Positions 43,235 through 52,632 of a DNA stretch of 64,000 nt are shown here, piece by piece. This DNA comes from Gallionella sp. (GTDB taxonomy: Bacteria; Pseudomonadota; Gammaproteobacteria; Burkholderiales; Gallionellaceae): NCBI GenBank assembly GCA_023229845.1, contig JALNYK010000001.1, forward strand, positions 186,001 through 250,000, given 5' to 3'. The translations under genes and the position numbers were made by a program. Within the stretch, counting starts at the first letter, position 1, and every line of letters starts with the position of its first letter. The notes beneath the pieces were generated by a model, which had not been told where the DNA came from, did no database searches, and was given only the letters and a program-made list of their open reading frames with translations.

Positions 43235-45061
43235 TTATTCAACTGTTACCGACTTCGCAAGATTCCGCGGCTTGTCCACATCCGTTCCCTTTTGCAGTGC
43301 GACGTAATATGCCAGCAGTTGCAGCGGGATGGTGTGCAGGATAGGGCTCAAATACCCCGCGTGTTCGGGCATTTGCATCACGTGGATGCCGTCCGCTTCA
43401 CGAATATGGGTGTCGGCATCGGCAAATACGTACAGTTCGCCGCCGCGGGCGCGCACTTCCTGCAGGTTGGACTTCAGCTTTTCCAGCAGCGCGTCGTTCG
43501 GTGCGACCGAGATCACCGGCATGTCCTTGTCCACCAGCGCCAGCGGGCCGTGCTTCAGTTCGCCGGCCGGATAAGCCTCGGCGTGGATATACGAAATCTC
43601 CTTGAGCTTGAGTGCGCCTTCCAGCGCAATCGGGAAATGCATGCCGCGCCCGAGGAACAGTGCGTTGTGCTTGTCGGCGAAGCGTTCGGCCAATTTGGCG
43701 ATCTGCGGCTCTAGGTCCAACACCTTCTGCACCGCGCTCGGCAGGTGACGCAGTTCGTGCAGGTATTGGCTCTCCTGCTGTTCTGTCAGGCGGCCGCGCT
43801 GCTTGGCCAGCACCAGCGTCAGCAGGAACAATGCAGCAAGCTGGGTGGTGAACGCTTTGGTCGAGGCGACGCCGATCTCGGGGCCGGCACGAGTCAACAG
43901 GCGCAGCTTGGACAGGCGCACCAGCGCGCTCTCCGGCACGTTGCAAATCGCCAGCGTGTGCACATGGCCCTGCGCCTTGGCATGATTCAGCGCGGCCTGG
44001 GTATCGGCGGTCTCGCCGGACTGCGAGATCACCACCACCAGCGCCTTCGGGTTCGGCACGCTGACGCGATAGCGGTATTCGCTGGCGACCTCGACGCGGC
44101 AAGGGATACCAGCAAGCTCTTCCAGCCAGTAGCGCGCGACCTGCCCGGCATGGTTGCTGGTGCCGCAAGCCAGAATCAGTATGCTGTCGATGTCGGCAAA
44201 GGTCGCCGCCGCCTCCGCGCCGAAAATGCCGGGCACCAGCGACTGACTGTTGCACACCGATTCCAGCGTGTTGGCCAACGCCTGCGGCTGCTCGTGGATC
44301 TCCTTCTGCATGTAGTGGCGGTACGCACCGAGTTCGACGCTCTCATTAGATAGCTCGCTGGTCTGCACCGGACGCTCGATCTGCGCGCCGCCTGCATCGA
44401 AGATGCGATAGCCGTCGCGCTTCAGTTCGACCACGTCGCCCTCTTCCAGATACACCACCTGGCGCGTCACCGGCAACAGCGCGGACACGTCCGACGCGAT
44501 GAAGTATTCGCCGATGCCGACACCCAGCAGCAGCGGACTGCCGCGCCGCGCGCAGATCAACCGGTCCGGCTCGTCGCAGGCGACCACGCCGATGGCGTAA
44601 GCGCCCACTAGCTCGGAAAGCGATACCTGGGTTGCCGCCAGCAGCGACAGACCTTGTGCGTAATGACTGTGTATCAGATGTGCGATGACCTCGGTGTCGG
44701 TGTCCGAAGTGAACACGTAGCCCGCTACAGTCAGGCTGGCGCGCAACTCCTCGTAGTTCTCGATGATGCCGTTGTGCACAACCGCGATGCGATCATTGCT
44801 CAGGTGCGGGTGGGCGTTGCGTTCGCTGGGCACGCCGTGCGTCGCCCAGCGCGTATGGGCGATACCCAGCGGCCCTTCGGTCGCGGCGCTGCGCTCTCGC
44901 AAATCGGCAACGCGACCGGTGCTGCGTACGCACTGCAACTGCCCCTCTTTGACGACCGCCAGCCCGGCCGAGTCATAGCCGCGGTATTCCAGCCGCTGCA
45001 AACCTTCCAACAGAATGGGCACGACATTGCGTTGGGCGATGGCACCTACAATTCCACACAT
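43235..45061 (-). CDS. glmS: Glutamine-fructose-6-phosphate aminotransferase (isomerising)
   Basis: A 608-residue enzyme making glucosamine-6-phosphate. The N-terminal nucleophile Cys follows the initiator Met (MCGIVGAIAQRN). The glutaminase domain has LEYRGYDSAGLAVV, HTRWATHGVPSERNAHPH and HNGIIENYEELR. Two SIS domains contain SQSGETADTQAAL and GRGMHFPIALEGALKLKEISYIHAEAYPAGELKHGPLAL. The C-terminus ends KPRNLAKSVTVE, as usual. GAGG precedes the ATG. It pairs with glmU just upstream. The short leader shows no glmS-riboswitch-like element. Confidence 0.97.
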   Translation of the reverse strand: MCGIVGAIAQRNVVPILLEGLQRLEYRGYDSAGLAVVKEGQLQCVRSTGRVADLRERSAATEGPLGIAHTRWATHGVPSERNAHPHLSNDRIAVVHNGIIENYEELRASLTVAGYVFTSDTDTEVIAHLIHSHYAQGLSLLAATQVSLSELVGAYAIGVVACDEPDRLICARRGSPLLLGVGIGEYFIASDVSALLPVTRQVVYLEEGDVVELKRDGYRIFDAGGAQIERPVQTSELSNESVELGAYRHYMQKEIHEQPQALANTLESVCNSQSLVPGIFGAEAAATFADIDSILILACGTSNHAGQVARYWLEELAGIPCRVEVASEYRYRVSVPNPKALVVVISQSGETADTQAALNHAKAQGHVHTLAICNVPESALVRLSKLRLLTRAGPEIGVASTKAFTTQLAALFLLTLVLAKQRGRLTEQQESQYLHELRHLPSAVQKVLDLEPQIAKLAERFADKHNALFLGRGMHFPIALEGALKLKEISYIHAEAYPAGELKHGPLALVDKDMPVISVAPNDALLEKLKSNLQEVRARGGELYVFADADTHIREADGIHVMQMPEHAGYLSPILHTIPLQLLAYYVALQKGTDVDKPRNLAKSVTVE

Positions 45062-45118
45062 TTTTAAACCTCGGAGAAGGGGAAAGAGATAAGGGGGAAG
45101 GGAGTAAAGCTCATGACA

Positions 45119-46498
45119 TCACTTCTCGCCCTTCGGTTGTTTCACCGGGCGCTTCCAGCCGGTAATCGTCAACTGCTTGCTGCGCGACAGCGTCAGTTCG
45201 CCGTCCGGCGTGTCTTTGGTGATGGTCGAGCCCGCGCCTATGGTCGCTCCACGGCCCACGGTCACCGGTGCGACCAGCTGCGTGTCCGAGCCGATGAAGG
45301 CGTCGTCGCCGATCACCGTGCGGAATTTGTTCGCGCCGTCGTAGTTGCAGGTGATCGTGCCCGCGCCGATGTTGACGCGGCTGCCGACCGTGCTGTCGCC
45401 GATGTAGCTCAGGTGGTTGGCCTTGCTGCCCGCTCCGATGTCGCTGTTCTTGATCTCGACGAAGTTGCCGATATGCGCGCCTTCCGCCAGTTTTGTGCCG
45501 GGGCGCAGCCGCGCATAGGGGCCAATGTGGCAGTTGGCTCCCACGACACTGCTGTCGATGTGGCTGTAGGGAGCGATGTCGGTGCCGGTGGCGACGGTCG
45601 CGTTGCGCAGCACGCTGTAAGCGCCTACCCGCACGTTGTCGCCCAACGTCACGTCGCCTTCGAAGATGCAGCCGACGTCGATCTCGACATCGCGCCCGCA
45701 GACGAGCCGGCCGCGCTGGTCGATCCGCGCCGGATCGGCCAGCGTGACGCCGTGCGCCAGCAGGCGCTCGGCCTCGACCCGCTGCCAGGTGCGCTCCAGC
45801 GCGGCGAGCTGCATCTTGTTGTTGATGCCCTCGACCTCCCAGCGTTGCGCGGGCTGCACCGTGTGCACCGCGACGCCCTGCCGCACCGCCATACCGACGA
45901 TGTCGGTCAGGTAGTACTCGCCCTGCGCGTTGTCGTTGCCCAGCTTGCCCAGCCAGTCGCGCAACTGCACAGTCGACGCGAGCAGGATGCCGGTGTTCAC
46001 CTCGCGTATCTCGCGCTGCTCCGGCGTCGCGTCCTTCTCCTCGACGATGCACTGCACATCGCCTTGCGCGTCTCGCACGATGCGGCCGTAGCCGGCGGGA
46101 TTGTCCAGTGTGACGGTCAGCAGCACCAAACCATCGCTGGCCTGCTGCATCTGGTGCAACGTGTTGTGCTGGATCAGCGGCACGTCGCCGTACAGCACCA
46201 GCGTGCGGCCATCGTCCGGCAGATGCGGCATCGCCTGCTGCACCGCATGCCCGGTGCCGAGCTGCGGCTCCTGGATCACGAACTGCGCGCCGTATTGCGC
46301 CATCGCCTGCGGCACTATTTCGCCGCCGTGCCCGTACACCACGCAGACGCGTTGCGGCCGCAACGTCGCCGTGCAATCCAGCACATGCTGCACCAACGGC
46401 TTGCCGGCCAGCGCGTGCAATACTTTGGGTTTGTGGGAATACATGCGCGTGCCTTTACCGGCAGCGAGAATGACGACGTTCAACACGAGAATGCCCAT
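45119..46498 (-). CDS. glmU: Bifunctional UDP-N-acetylglucosamine pyrophosphorylase / glucosamine-1-phosphate acetyltransferase
   Basis: A 459-residue enzyme. The N-terminal uridylyltransferase has VVILAAGKGTRMYSHKPKVLHALAGKPL and VLYGDVPLI. The C-terminal left-handed beta-helix has many hexapeptide repeats and the acetyl-CoA site around GTITCNYDGANKFRTVIGDDAFIGS. It gives UDP-GlcNAc for peptidoglycan, LPS and the neighbouring EPS. The family usually starts one to two residues before NVVILAAG, so the GTG or TTG four to five codons inside may be the real start. It is followed by glmS 57 bases downstream. Confidence 0.96.
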   Translation of the reverse strand: MGILVLNVVILAAGKGTRMYSHKPKVLHALAGKPLVQHVLDCTATLRPQRVCVVYGHGGEIVPQAMAQYGAQFVIQEPQLGTGHAVQQAMPHLPDDGRTLVLYGDVPLIQHNTLHQMQQASDGLVLLTVTLDNPAGYGRIVRDAQGDVQCIVEEKDATPEQREIREVNTGILLASTVQLRDWLGKLGNDNAQGEYYLTDIVGMAVRQGVAVHTVQPAQRWEVEGINNKMQLAALERTWQRVEAERLLAHGVTLADPARIDQRGRLVCGRDVEIDVGCIFEGDVTLGDNVRVGAYSVLRNATVATGTDIAPYSHIDSSVVGANCHIGPYARLRPGTKLAEGAHIGNFVEIKNSDIGAGSKANHLSYIGDSTVGSRVNIGAGTITCNYDGANKFRTVIGDDAFIGSDTQLVAPVTVGRGATIGAGSTITKDTPDGELTLSRSKQLTITGWKRPVKQPKGEK

Positions 46499-46633
46499 CT
46501 TTTTGAGAATGGCAAATTATAGCCGATACGCGCTAATATCCATCTGGTCCATTCTGACCATACAGCACGCAAACGCCCCCTCAAACGCTGCGCGCGACTT
46601 TACCGAGCCTCCTTCAGCTTGCGGAAGAGCTGC

Positions 46634-48457
46634 TTATCGCAGCATTAACAGCAGCTGCTCCACACAGCCATCCGCCTTTTGCGCAATCGTATCCAGCCTG
46701 ATGCTCGGGGTTTCCGGCGGTTCGTAGGGGCTATCAATCCCGGTGAAATTGGCGATTTTTCCCTGACGCGCCCTGGCGTACAAACCTTTCACATCGCGCT
46801 TCTCGCATTCATCGATCGGCGTATCCACGAACGCCTCATAGAATTCGCCCGACTCGAACAACGAACGGGCAAAATCCCGCTCGGAACGAAATGGGCTGAT
46901 GAAGGAAACAATCACGATCAGACCCGCATCGACCATCAGCTTTGCCACCTCGGCTACCCGACGAATATTTTCAACCCTATCCGCTTCGGTGAAACCAAGA
47001 TCGCGATTCAAACCATGGCGCACATTGTCACCATCGAGAAGATAGGAGTGTCGGCCTTCCGCATGCAGACGCTTTTCAAGCAAGTTGGCGATGGTAGATT
47101 TTCCGGAACCGGACAAGCCGGTAAACCAGATACAGGCCGGCTTTTGCGATTTTAGTGCAGCGCGCGCAACCTTATTCACATCCACCGCCTGCCAATGGAT
47201 ATTGGAAGCACGGCGCAACGCAAAGTTGATCGTGCCCGCACCGACCGTTTCGTTGGTCATGCGGTCGATCAGGATGAACGCACCCAGCAACTTGCATTGC
47301 TTGTACGGCTCAAAAGCGAGCGGATGGCTGGTGTAAAGCGTCACTTCGCCGATGTCGTTCAGCCCCAGCGTATTGGCGGCAAGACGACTGCCATGATCGA
47401 TGTCGAGCTTGAACTTGATATCGGTGATGGTGACGCCGACTTGTGCGGTATGCAACTTGATCAGATACGGCCGCCCCGGTACCAGCGGATGCTCGGACAG
47501 GCACAGCACACTGGCCTGAAACTGGTCGCTGATCTGGATCGGATCGTCCACGCTGCTCAACACCTGACCGCGACTGACATCGACCTCGCGATCCAGCGTG
47601 ATGGTAACCGCATCGCCGGCACCGGCGATTTCCTGCTCGCCTTGTCTCGCCACGATGGACTTGACCCGCGCCTCTGCGCCACCCGGCAAGACGCGAACAG
47701 GCGCACCCACAGCCACGCTGCCAGAAGCAATAGTGCCGCAATAACCGCGAGACTCGGAGTTAGGACGATTAACACACTGCACCGGCATGCGGAACGGACG
47801 CGATTCCTCGACCTCGGAGACGTCGACCGCTTCCAGATAGTCGATCAGGGTAGGGCCGACATACCAGGCCGCCTGCTCGCTGCGGAACGCGACGTTGTCT
47901 CCGCTGAGCGCGGACATCGGAATGGCTTGCACCGAAGCGAAACCGAAATCTGCGACCAGCGTATGAAAGTCGGCGACGATGGCGTTGAACGCGGACTCGT
48001 CCCAACCGATCATGTCCATCTTGTTCACCGCAACCACGACATGGCGCACGCCCAGCATAGCGACGATGCGGCTGTGACGCTTGGTCTGGGTCAGCAACCC
48101 CTTGCGCACATCCACCAGCAGCACGGCAAGGTCGTCCGTAGAGGCGCCGGCCGCAAAATTGCGCGTGTACTGCTCGTGCCCCGGCATGTCCGCAACGATG
48201 AACTCGCGGCTCTCGGTGGAGAAAAATCTATGGGCCGTATCGATGGCGATCCCCTGCTCGCATTCAGCCTGCAGGCCATCCACCAACAGCGCCAGCTCGG
48301 GTTCTAGGCCCTGCACACCGCACTTGCCGGAGGCGCGCTCCAGCTCGTTCATGCGGTCCACGGGGATTTCCCCGGACTCAATCAGCAACCGATCGATCAA
48401 CGTGGACTTACCGTCGCCAACACTACCGCAGACGATGAAACGCAATGTATTCAGCAT
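46634..48457 (-). CDS. cysNC: CysN-CysC fusion: sulfate adenylyltransferase GTPase subunit / APS kinase
   Basis: A 607-residue protein. The N-terminal EF-Tu-like GTPase has RFIVCGSVGDGKSTLIDRLL, DMPGHEQYTRNFAAGAS and NKMDMIGWDE, then two beta-barrel domains. The C-terminal APS kinase has ACIWFTGLSGSGKSTIANLLEKRL, LDGDNVRHGLNRDLGF and NFTGIDSPYEPPE. Together they would produce PAPS if a CysD partner is supplied. The P-loop reads GSVGDGKS where many CysN proteins have GSVDDGKS, and DMPGHE replaces DTPGHE. No cysD is adjacent or anywhere in the window. The ATG is preceded by GAGGGG. cysQ lies 65 bases upstream, so PAPS turnover genes are together. Confidence 0.93.
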   Translation of the reverse strand: MLNTLRFIVCGSVGDGKSTLIDRLLIESGEIPVDRMNELERASGKCGVQGLEPELALLVDGLQAECEQGIAIDTAHRFFSTESREFIVADMPGHEQYTRNFAAGASTDDLAVLLVDVRKGLLTQTKRHSRIVAMLGVRHVVVAVNKMDMIGWDESAFNAIVADFHTLVADFGFASVQAIPMSALSGDNVAFRSEQAAWYVGPTLIDYLEAVDVSEVEESRPFRMPVQCVNRPNSESRGYCGTIASGSVAVGAPVRVLPGGAEARVKSIVARQGEQEIAGAGDAVTITLDREVDVSRGQVLSSVDDPIQISDQFQASVLCLSEHPLVPGRPYLIKLHTAQVGVTITDIKFKLDIDHGSRLAANTLGLNDIGEVTLYTSHPLAFEPYKQCKLLGAFILIDRMTNETVGAGTINFALRRASNIHWQAVDVNKVARAALKSQKPACIWFTGLSGSGKSTIANLLEKRLHAEGRHSYLLDGDNVRHGLNRDLGFTEADRVENIRRVAEVAKLMVDAGLIVIVSFISPFRSERDFARSLFESGEFYEAFVDTPIDECEKRDVKGLYARARQGKIANFTGIDSPYEPPETPSIRLDTIAQKADGCVEQLLLMLR

Positions 48458-48522
48458 CGGAAATACCCCTCTTGTTTCTGGCGCGCTAGCGGACAGCATT
48501 CATCATGATCCATGGCCCCCAG

Positions 48523-49356
<834 letters not shown>

Positions 49357-49655
49357 CATCAGCCCTCCATCGGAACACTCGGCGAAATCCCTGATTCGTC
49401 GAGAAAACGAAACCACACCCGTCGACAGCTAGATGCGTATAAAGACCCGCACCTCCTCGCGCCAATTGTAACCGCCCTCTTTTTCAAACCTTAAACTATG
49501 TTGATCGGCATGAACATAGGGAACATTACCGAGACTTTGGGATACTGAAAACAGAGCCAACACAGGCATGCAGATGAAACACGACCGTCGCCTGAAAAGC
49601 AGCGACGAAGAAGAATGGAATTAAACCGAAGGGAAATTGAAAAACCGACCTTGAA

Positions 49656-49732
49656 TGGTCGGAGCGAGAGGATTCGAACCTCCGACCCCTGCGTCCCGAA
49701 CGCAGTGCTCTACCAGGCTGAGCCACGCTCCG
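49656..49732 (-). tRNA. tRNA-Pro (CGG)
   Basis: A 77-base cloverleaf on the minus strand, including an encoded CCA end. The acceptor stem is CGGAGCG / CGCTCCG, the D arm GCTCAGCCTGGTAGAGC, the anticodon stem CTGCG / CGCAG with loop TTCGGGA (anticodon CGG), and the T loop TTCGAAT. The stems close properly. It sits directly after ispB, 8 bases from its stop. No integrase is nearby. Confidence 0.97.
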
Positions 49733-49740
49733 AATTGAAA

Positions 49741-50703
49741 CTAAAATTGCCGGGTCGCGGCAAAGTGCGCTAATTCTAACAGAGACTGCTTGCATTGAGA
49801 ATCACCCAGTGCAGAAATCGCGGCACAAGCCGCTTCCGCTTCACCCAGCGCCTGCCGGCGAGTGAACTCCAGCGCGCCGGTGGCATGGATGATTTCCAGC
49901 ACGTCGGCGAATTTGCTCACGTCGCCCTGCTCGATCGCGCCGCGCACGATGGCGGCCTGTTCCGGCGTGCCGTTCTGCATCGCGAAGATCAGCGGCAGCG
50001 TCGGCTTGCCTTCGGCGAGGTCGTCGCCCAGATGCTTGCCGGTCTGCGCCTCGTCGGCTGAATAGTCCAGCACGTCGTCGATCAGCTGGAATGCGGTGCC
50101 GAGATGCATGCCGTACTTCGCCGCGGCCTCTTCGTCGGCGGCGGACGCCTTGCCGAGGATCGCACCCAGGCGCATCGCGGCCTCGAACAGCTTCGCGGTC
50201 TTGTAGTGGATCACGCGCATGTAGTTCGGAATATCGACGTCGGCGTCGTTGCAGTTGAGCAACTGCAGCACCTCGCCCTCGGCGATGACGTTGGTCGCAT
50301 CGGCCAGCGTCTGCATCACGCGCATCTCGCCGACCTCGACCATCATCTGGAACGCGCGTGAATACAGGAAGTCGCCGACCAGCACGCTGGCGGCATTGCC
50401 GAACAGCGCGTTCGCGGTCTCGCGCCCGCGGCGCAACTCGGATTCGTCGACGACGTCGTCGTGCAGCAGCGTCGCGGTATGGATGAACTCGACCACCGCG
50501 GCCAGGTTGTGCTGATATGTTCCGTTATAACCGAAGGCCTGCGCGGACAGCAGCACCAGCATCGGGCGCAAGCGCTTACCGCCGCTGTTGACGATATATT
50601 CGCCGACCTGGTTGACCAACACGACTTCCGAATGCAGGCGCGCGCGTATCACCGCATCCACCGCGGCCATGTCCGCCGCGAGCAATTGCTTGAGGTTATC
50701 CAA
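49741..50703 (-). CDS. ispB: Octaprenyl/polyprenyl diphosphate synthase
   Basis: A 320-residue all-helical prenyltransferase. The first aspartate-rich motif is in TATLLHDDVVDESELRRG and the second in AFQLIDDVLDYSADEAQTGKHLGDDLAEGKPTLPLI; GGKRLRPMLVLL binds the diphosphate. It makes the side chain of ubiquinone. The start appears to be TTG with GGAA upstream. In many betaproteobacteria ispB neighbours rplU/rpmA, which are not present here. Confidence 0.94.
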   Translation of the reverse strand: MDNLKQLLAADMAAVDAVIRARLHSEVVLVNQVGEYIVNSGGKRLRPMLVLLSAQAFGYNGTYQHNLAAVVEFIHTATLLHDDVVDESELRRGRETANALFGNAASVLVGDFLYSRAFQMMVEVGEMRVMQTLADATNVIAEGEVLQLLNCNDADVDIPNYMRVIHYKTAKLFEAAMRLGAILGKASAADEEAAAKYGMHLGTAFQLIDDVLDYSADEAQTGKHLGDDLAEGKPTLPLIFAMQNGTPEQAAIVRGAIEQGDVSKFADVLEIIHATGALEFTRRQALGEAEAACAAISALGDSQCKQSLLELAHFAATRQF

Positions 50704-50804
50704 AGGTTGTTCCTTGATTATTCAGACCATGCGGCGCGTCATCGCGCTCTTCTCGGGGGCGGCATTGTCGCATAAAAAATGCTCGGGCACGGCACGCCGT
50801 GCCC

Positions 50805-52058
50805 CTACCCGCGACGCCACAAATACGCGCCGAGCAGCACCCCCACCACGCTCAATGCCGCAACGTAATGCGCCGGCGCGAGCGGATCGAGCGGCAGCAG
50901 CATGCTCACCATGACCGGCGTCAGGCCGCCGAACACGGCATAAGCGACGTTATAGGAGAAGGACAGACCGGAGAAACGCACCGCCGGCGGGAACGCCTTG
51001 ACCGCGATGCTGGGCACCACGCCGATCACCCCGACGCAAAAGCCGCTCAACGCATACAGCGCGTAAATATTTTCCGGGTTAGTCGCCATCTGCATATAGA
51101 ACAGCATAGAGGTGATGCCAAGCAGCGCGCAGCCGGCCATCATTACCCGGCCCGCGCCGTAGCGGTCGGCCATCAAACCGAACGCGACGCAGCCCAAGCT
51201 CAGGAACAGCGTCGCGATGCTGTTCGCCTGCAGCGCGACGGCGGCGGGGATGCCATAGAGCTTCTGCACCAGCGGCGGCGTCATCAATATCATCACGATG
51301 ATCGCGGCGGAAAGCAGCCAGGTCAGCAGCATCGTCAGGATCACCGCCGGGCGGTGTTCGCGCACGACCGTCTTCAGCGGCAATTCATCGGCCAGTTCCT
51401 GCCGCGCCTGCATCTCCTTGAACACCGGCGTTTCGTGCAGATACTGGCGCAGCCATACCGACAGCAAGCCAAATATACCGCCGATGATGAACGGTATGCG
51501 CCACCCTTCCGCCAGCAGTTCGTCCGGCGCATACATCCGGTTCACCGCGGTCGCCACCAGCGAACCGAGCAGGATGCCGCCGGTCAGCCCGGCGGTCAGC
51601 GTGCCGCAGGCCAGACCTATGTGACGCGCCGGCACATGTTCAGAGACGAACACCCACGCGCCCGGCACCTCGCCGCCGATGGCCGCACCCTGCAGCACGC
51701 GCAAGGCAAGCAGCGCGATCGGCGCCCAGATGCCGATCGCCGCATAGGTCGGCAGCAGGCCGATCGCCAGCGTCGGCACGGACATCAGGAAGATGCTCAG
51801 CATGAACATGCGCTTGCGCCCGAACAGGTCGCCGAAATGCGCCATCACAACGCCGCCCAGCGGACGCGCCAGATAGCCCGCCGCAAAGATGCCGAAGGTC
51901 TGCAGCTGGCGCAGCCAGTCCGGCATGTCGGGCGGGAAGAACAACTGCCCGATCGCCAGCGCGAAGAACACGAAGATGATGAAGTCGTAGAATTCCAGCG
52001 CGCCGCCCAGGGCGGCCAGCGACAGGGTGCGGTAATCGCCGCGGGTCAGATTGGACAT
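50805..52058 (-). CDS. MFS transporter, metabolite:proton symporter type
   Basis: A 417-residue protein with twelve predicted membrane segments. The N-terminus LTRGDYRTLSLAALGGALEFYDFIIFVFFALAIGQLFFP and the loop motif GDLFGRKRMFMLSIFLMSVPTLAIG are typical of the metabolite/H+ symporter family that includes ProP, KgtP and ShiA. GEVPGAWVFVSEHVP is a further family motif. The substrate cannot be told from sequence. It is divergent from rpmE and about 100 bases upstream of ispB on the same strand. Confidence 0.88.
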   Translation of the reverse strand: MSNLTRGDYRTLSLAALGGALEFYDFIIFVFFALAIGQLFFPPDMPDWLRQLQTFGIFAAGYLARPLGGVVMAHFGDLFGRKRMFMLSIFLMSVPTLAIGLLPTYAAIGIWAPIALLALRVLQGAAIGGEVPGAWVFVSEHVPARHIGLACGTLTAGLTGGILLGSLVATAVNRMYAPDELLAEGWRIPFIIGGIFGLLSVWLRQYLHETPVFKEMQARQELADELPLKTVVREHRPAVILTMLLTWLLSAAIIVMILMTPPLVQKLYGIPAAVALQANSIATLFLSLGCVAFGLMADRYGAGRVMMAGCALLGITSMLFYMQMATNPENIYALYALSGFCVGVIGVVPSIAVKAFPPAVRFSGLSFSYNVAYAVFGGLTPVMVSMLLPLDPLAPAHYVAALSVVGVLLGAYLWRRG

Positions 52059-52153
52059 GAATGCTTGATTCGTGGGGAATAGGGAAATACGAAAGGCGGC
52101 AGTTTAGCGCGAAGCACCCGTGCCAACCAAGCCGGGCGCCAAAAATCGAAAAT

Positions 52154-52182
52154 TTGCCCAACTCACTATTTTTATGGATAAT
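52154..52182 (+). promoter_or_regulatory. Candidate sigma-70 promoter of rpmE
   Basis: TTGCCC, a 17-base spacer and GATAAT, ending 69 bases before the rpmE ATG. It is the best match in the 192-base divergent region. Assigned by eye only. Confidence 0.5.
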
Positions 52183-52250
52183 GCGCGCCCCCCATAGCCG
52201 TATTCTGGGAGTGCGTACACCCGCCGCACTAAATTACCGAAGGAAAGAAA

Positions 52251-52466
52251 ATGAAAGCTGACACCCACCCGAATTACCAGGAACTCACCGTAACCTGCAG
52301 CTGCGGCAACAGCTTCAAGACCAGGTCCGTGATCGCCAAGCCGACACTGCACGTCGAAGTTTGCTCGGAGTGCCACCCGTTCTACACCGGCACCCAGAAG
52401 ATCGTCGACACCGCCGGTCGCATCGACAAGTTCCGCCAGAAGTACGGAACCAAGGCTGCCGCTTAA
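52251..52466 (+). CDS. rpmE: 50S ribosomal protein L31, zinc-binding form
   Basis: A 71-residue ribosomal protein. C16, C18, C38 and C41 form the zinc site of the C+ paralogue (TCSCGNSF, CSECHPFYTG), and QKIVDTAGRIDKFRQKYG is the conserved C-terminal part. AAGGA precedes the ATG. A single-gene transcript is likely, with a promoter and terminator on either side. In bacteria with both forms, the C+ form is used when zinc is sufficient. Confidence 0.97.
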   Translation: MKADTHPNYQELTVTCSCGNSFKTRSVIAKPTLHVEVCSECHPFYTGTQKIVDTAGRIDKFRQKYGTKAAA

Positions 52467-52560
52467 CGCGAATAACCAGCCACTTGGCTGCCGTCTTTTG
52501 GCAGCTTAGTGGAATGGCTAGTAGTTCCATCAGGGAACTTCGCGCAGCGTCACCATACAA

Positions 52561-52585
52561 AAGGCAGCGTTTGCTGCCTTTTTTA
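52561..52585 (+). terminator. Rho-independent terminator after rpmE
   Basis: An 8-bp stem AAGGCAGC / GCTGCCTT with loop GTTT, followed by a T-run. Another imperfect hairpin built from AGCCACTTGGCTGCC and GGCAGCTTAGTGG lies just before it (52474-52515). Confidence 0.9.
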
Positions 52586-52632
52586 TTTGCGGCGACAATC
52601 CTCGCCTTCGACCAAGCTGAACAGGAATAGCC

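Noticed and set aside
45111..46522. Long frames on both strands overlapping glmU (421 and 469 codons)
   Set aside because: Both are alternative-frame readings of glmU with Arg/His-rich low-information sequence; glmU itself is complete and canonical.
49656..49732. tRNA-Pro as an integration site for a genomic island
   Set aside because: No integrase, no repeated tRNA 3' end, and housekeeping genes on both sides.
49526..49795. 89-codon frame on the minus strand spanning the tRNA
   Set aside because: It translates through tRNA-Pro (SVAQPGRALRSGRRGRRFESSR is the familiar product of reading a tRNA gene) and is not a protein gene.
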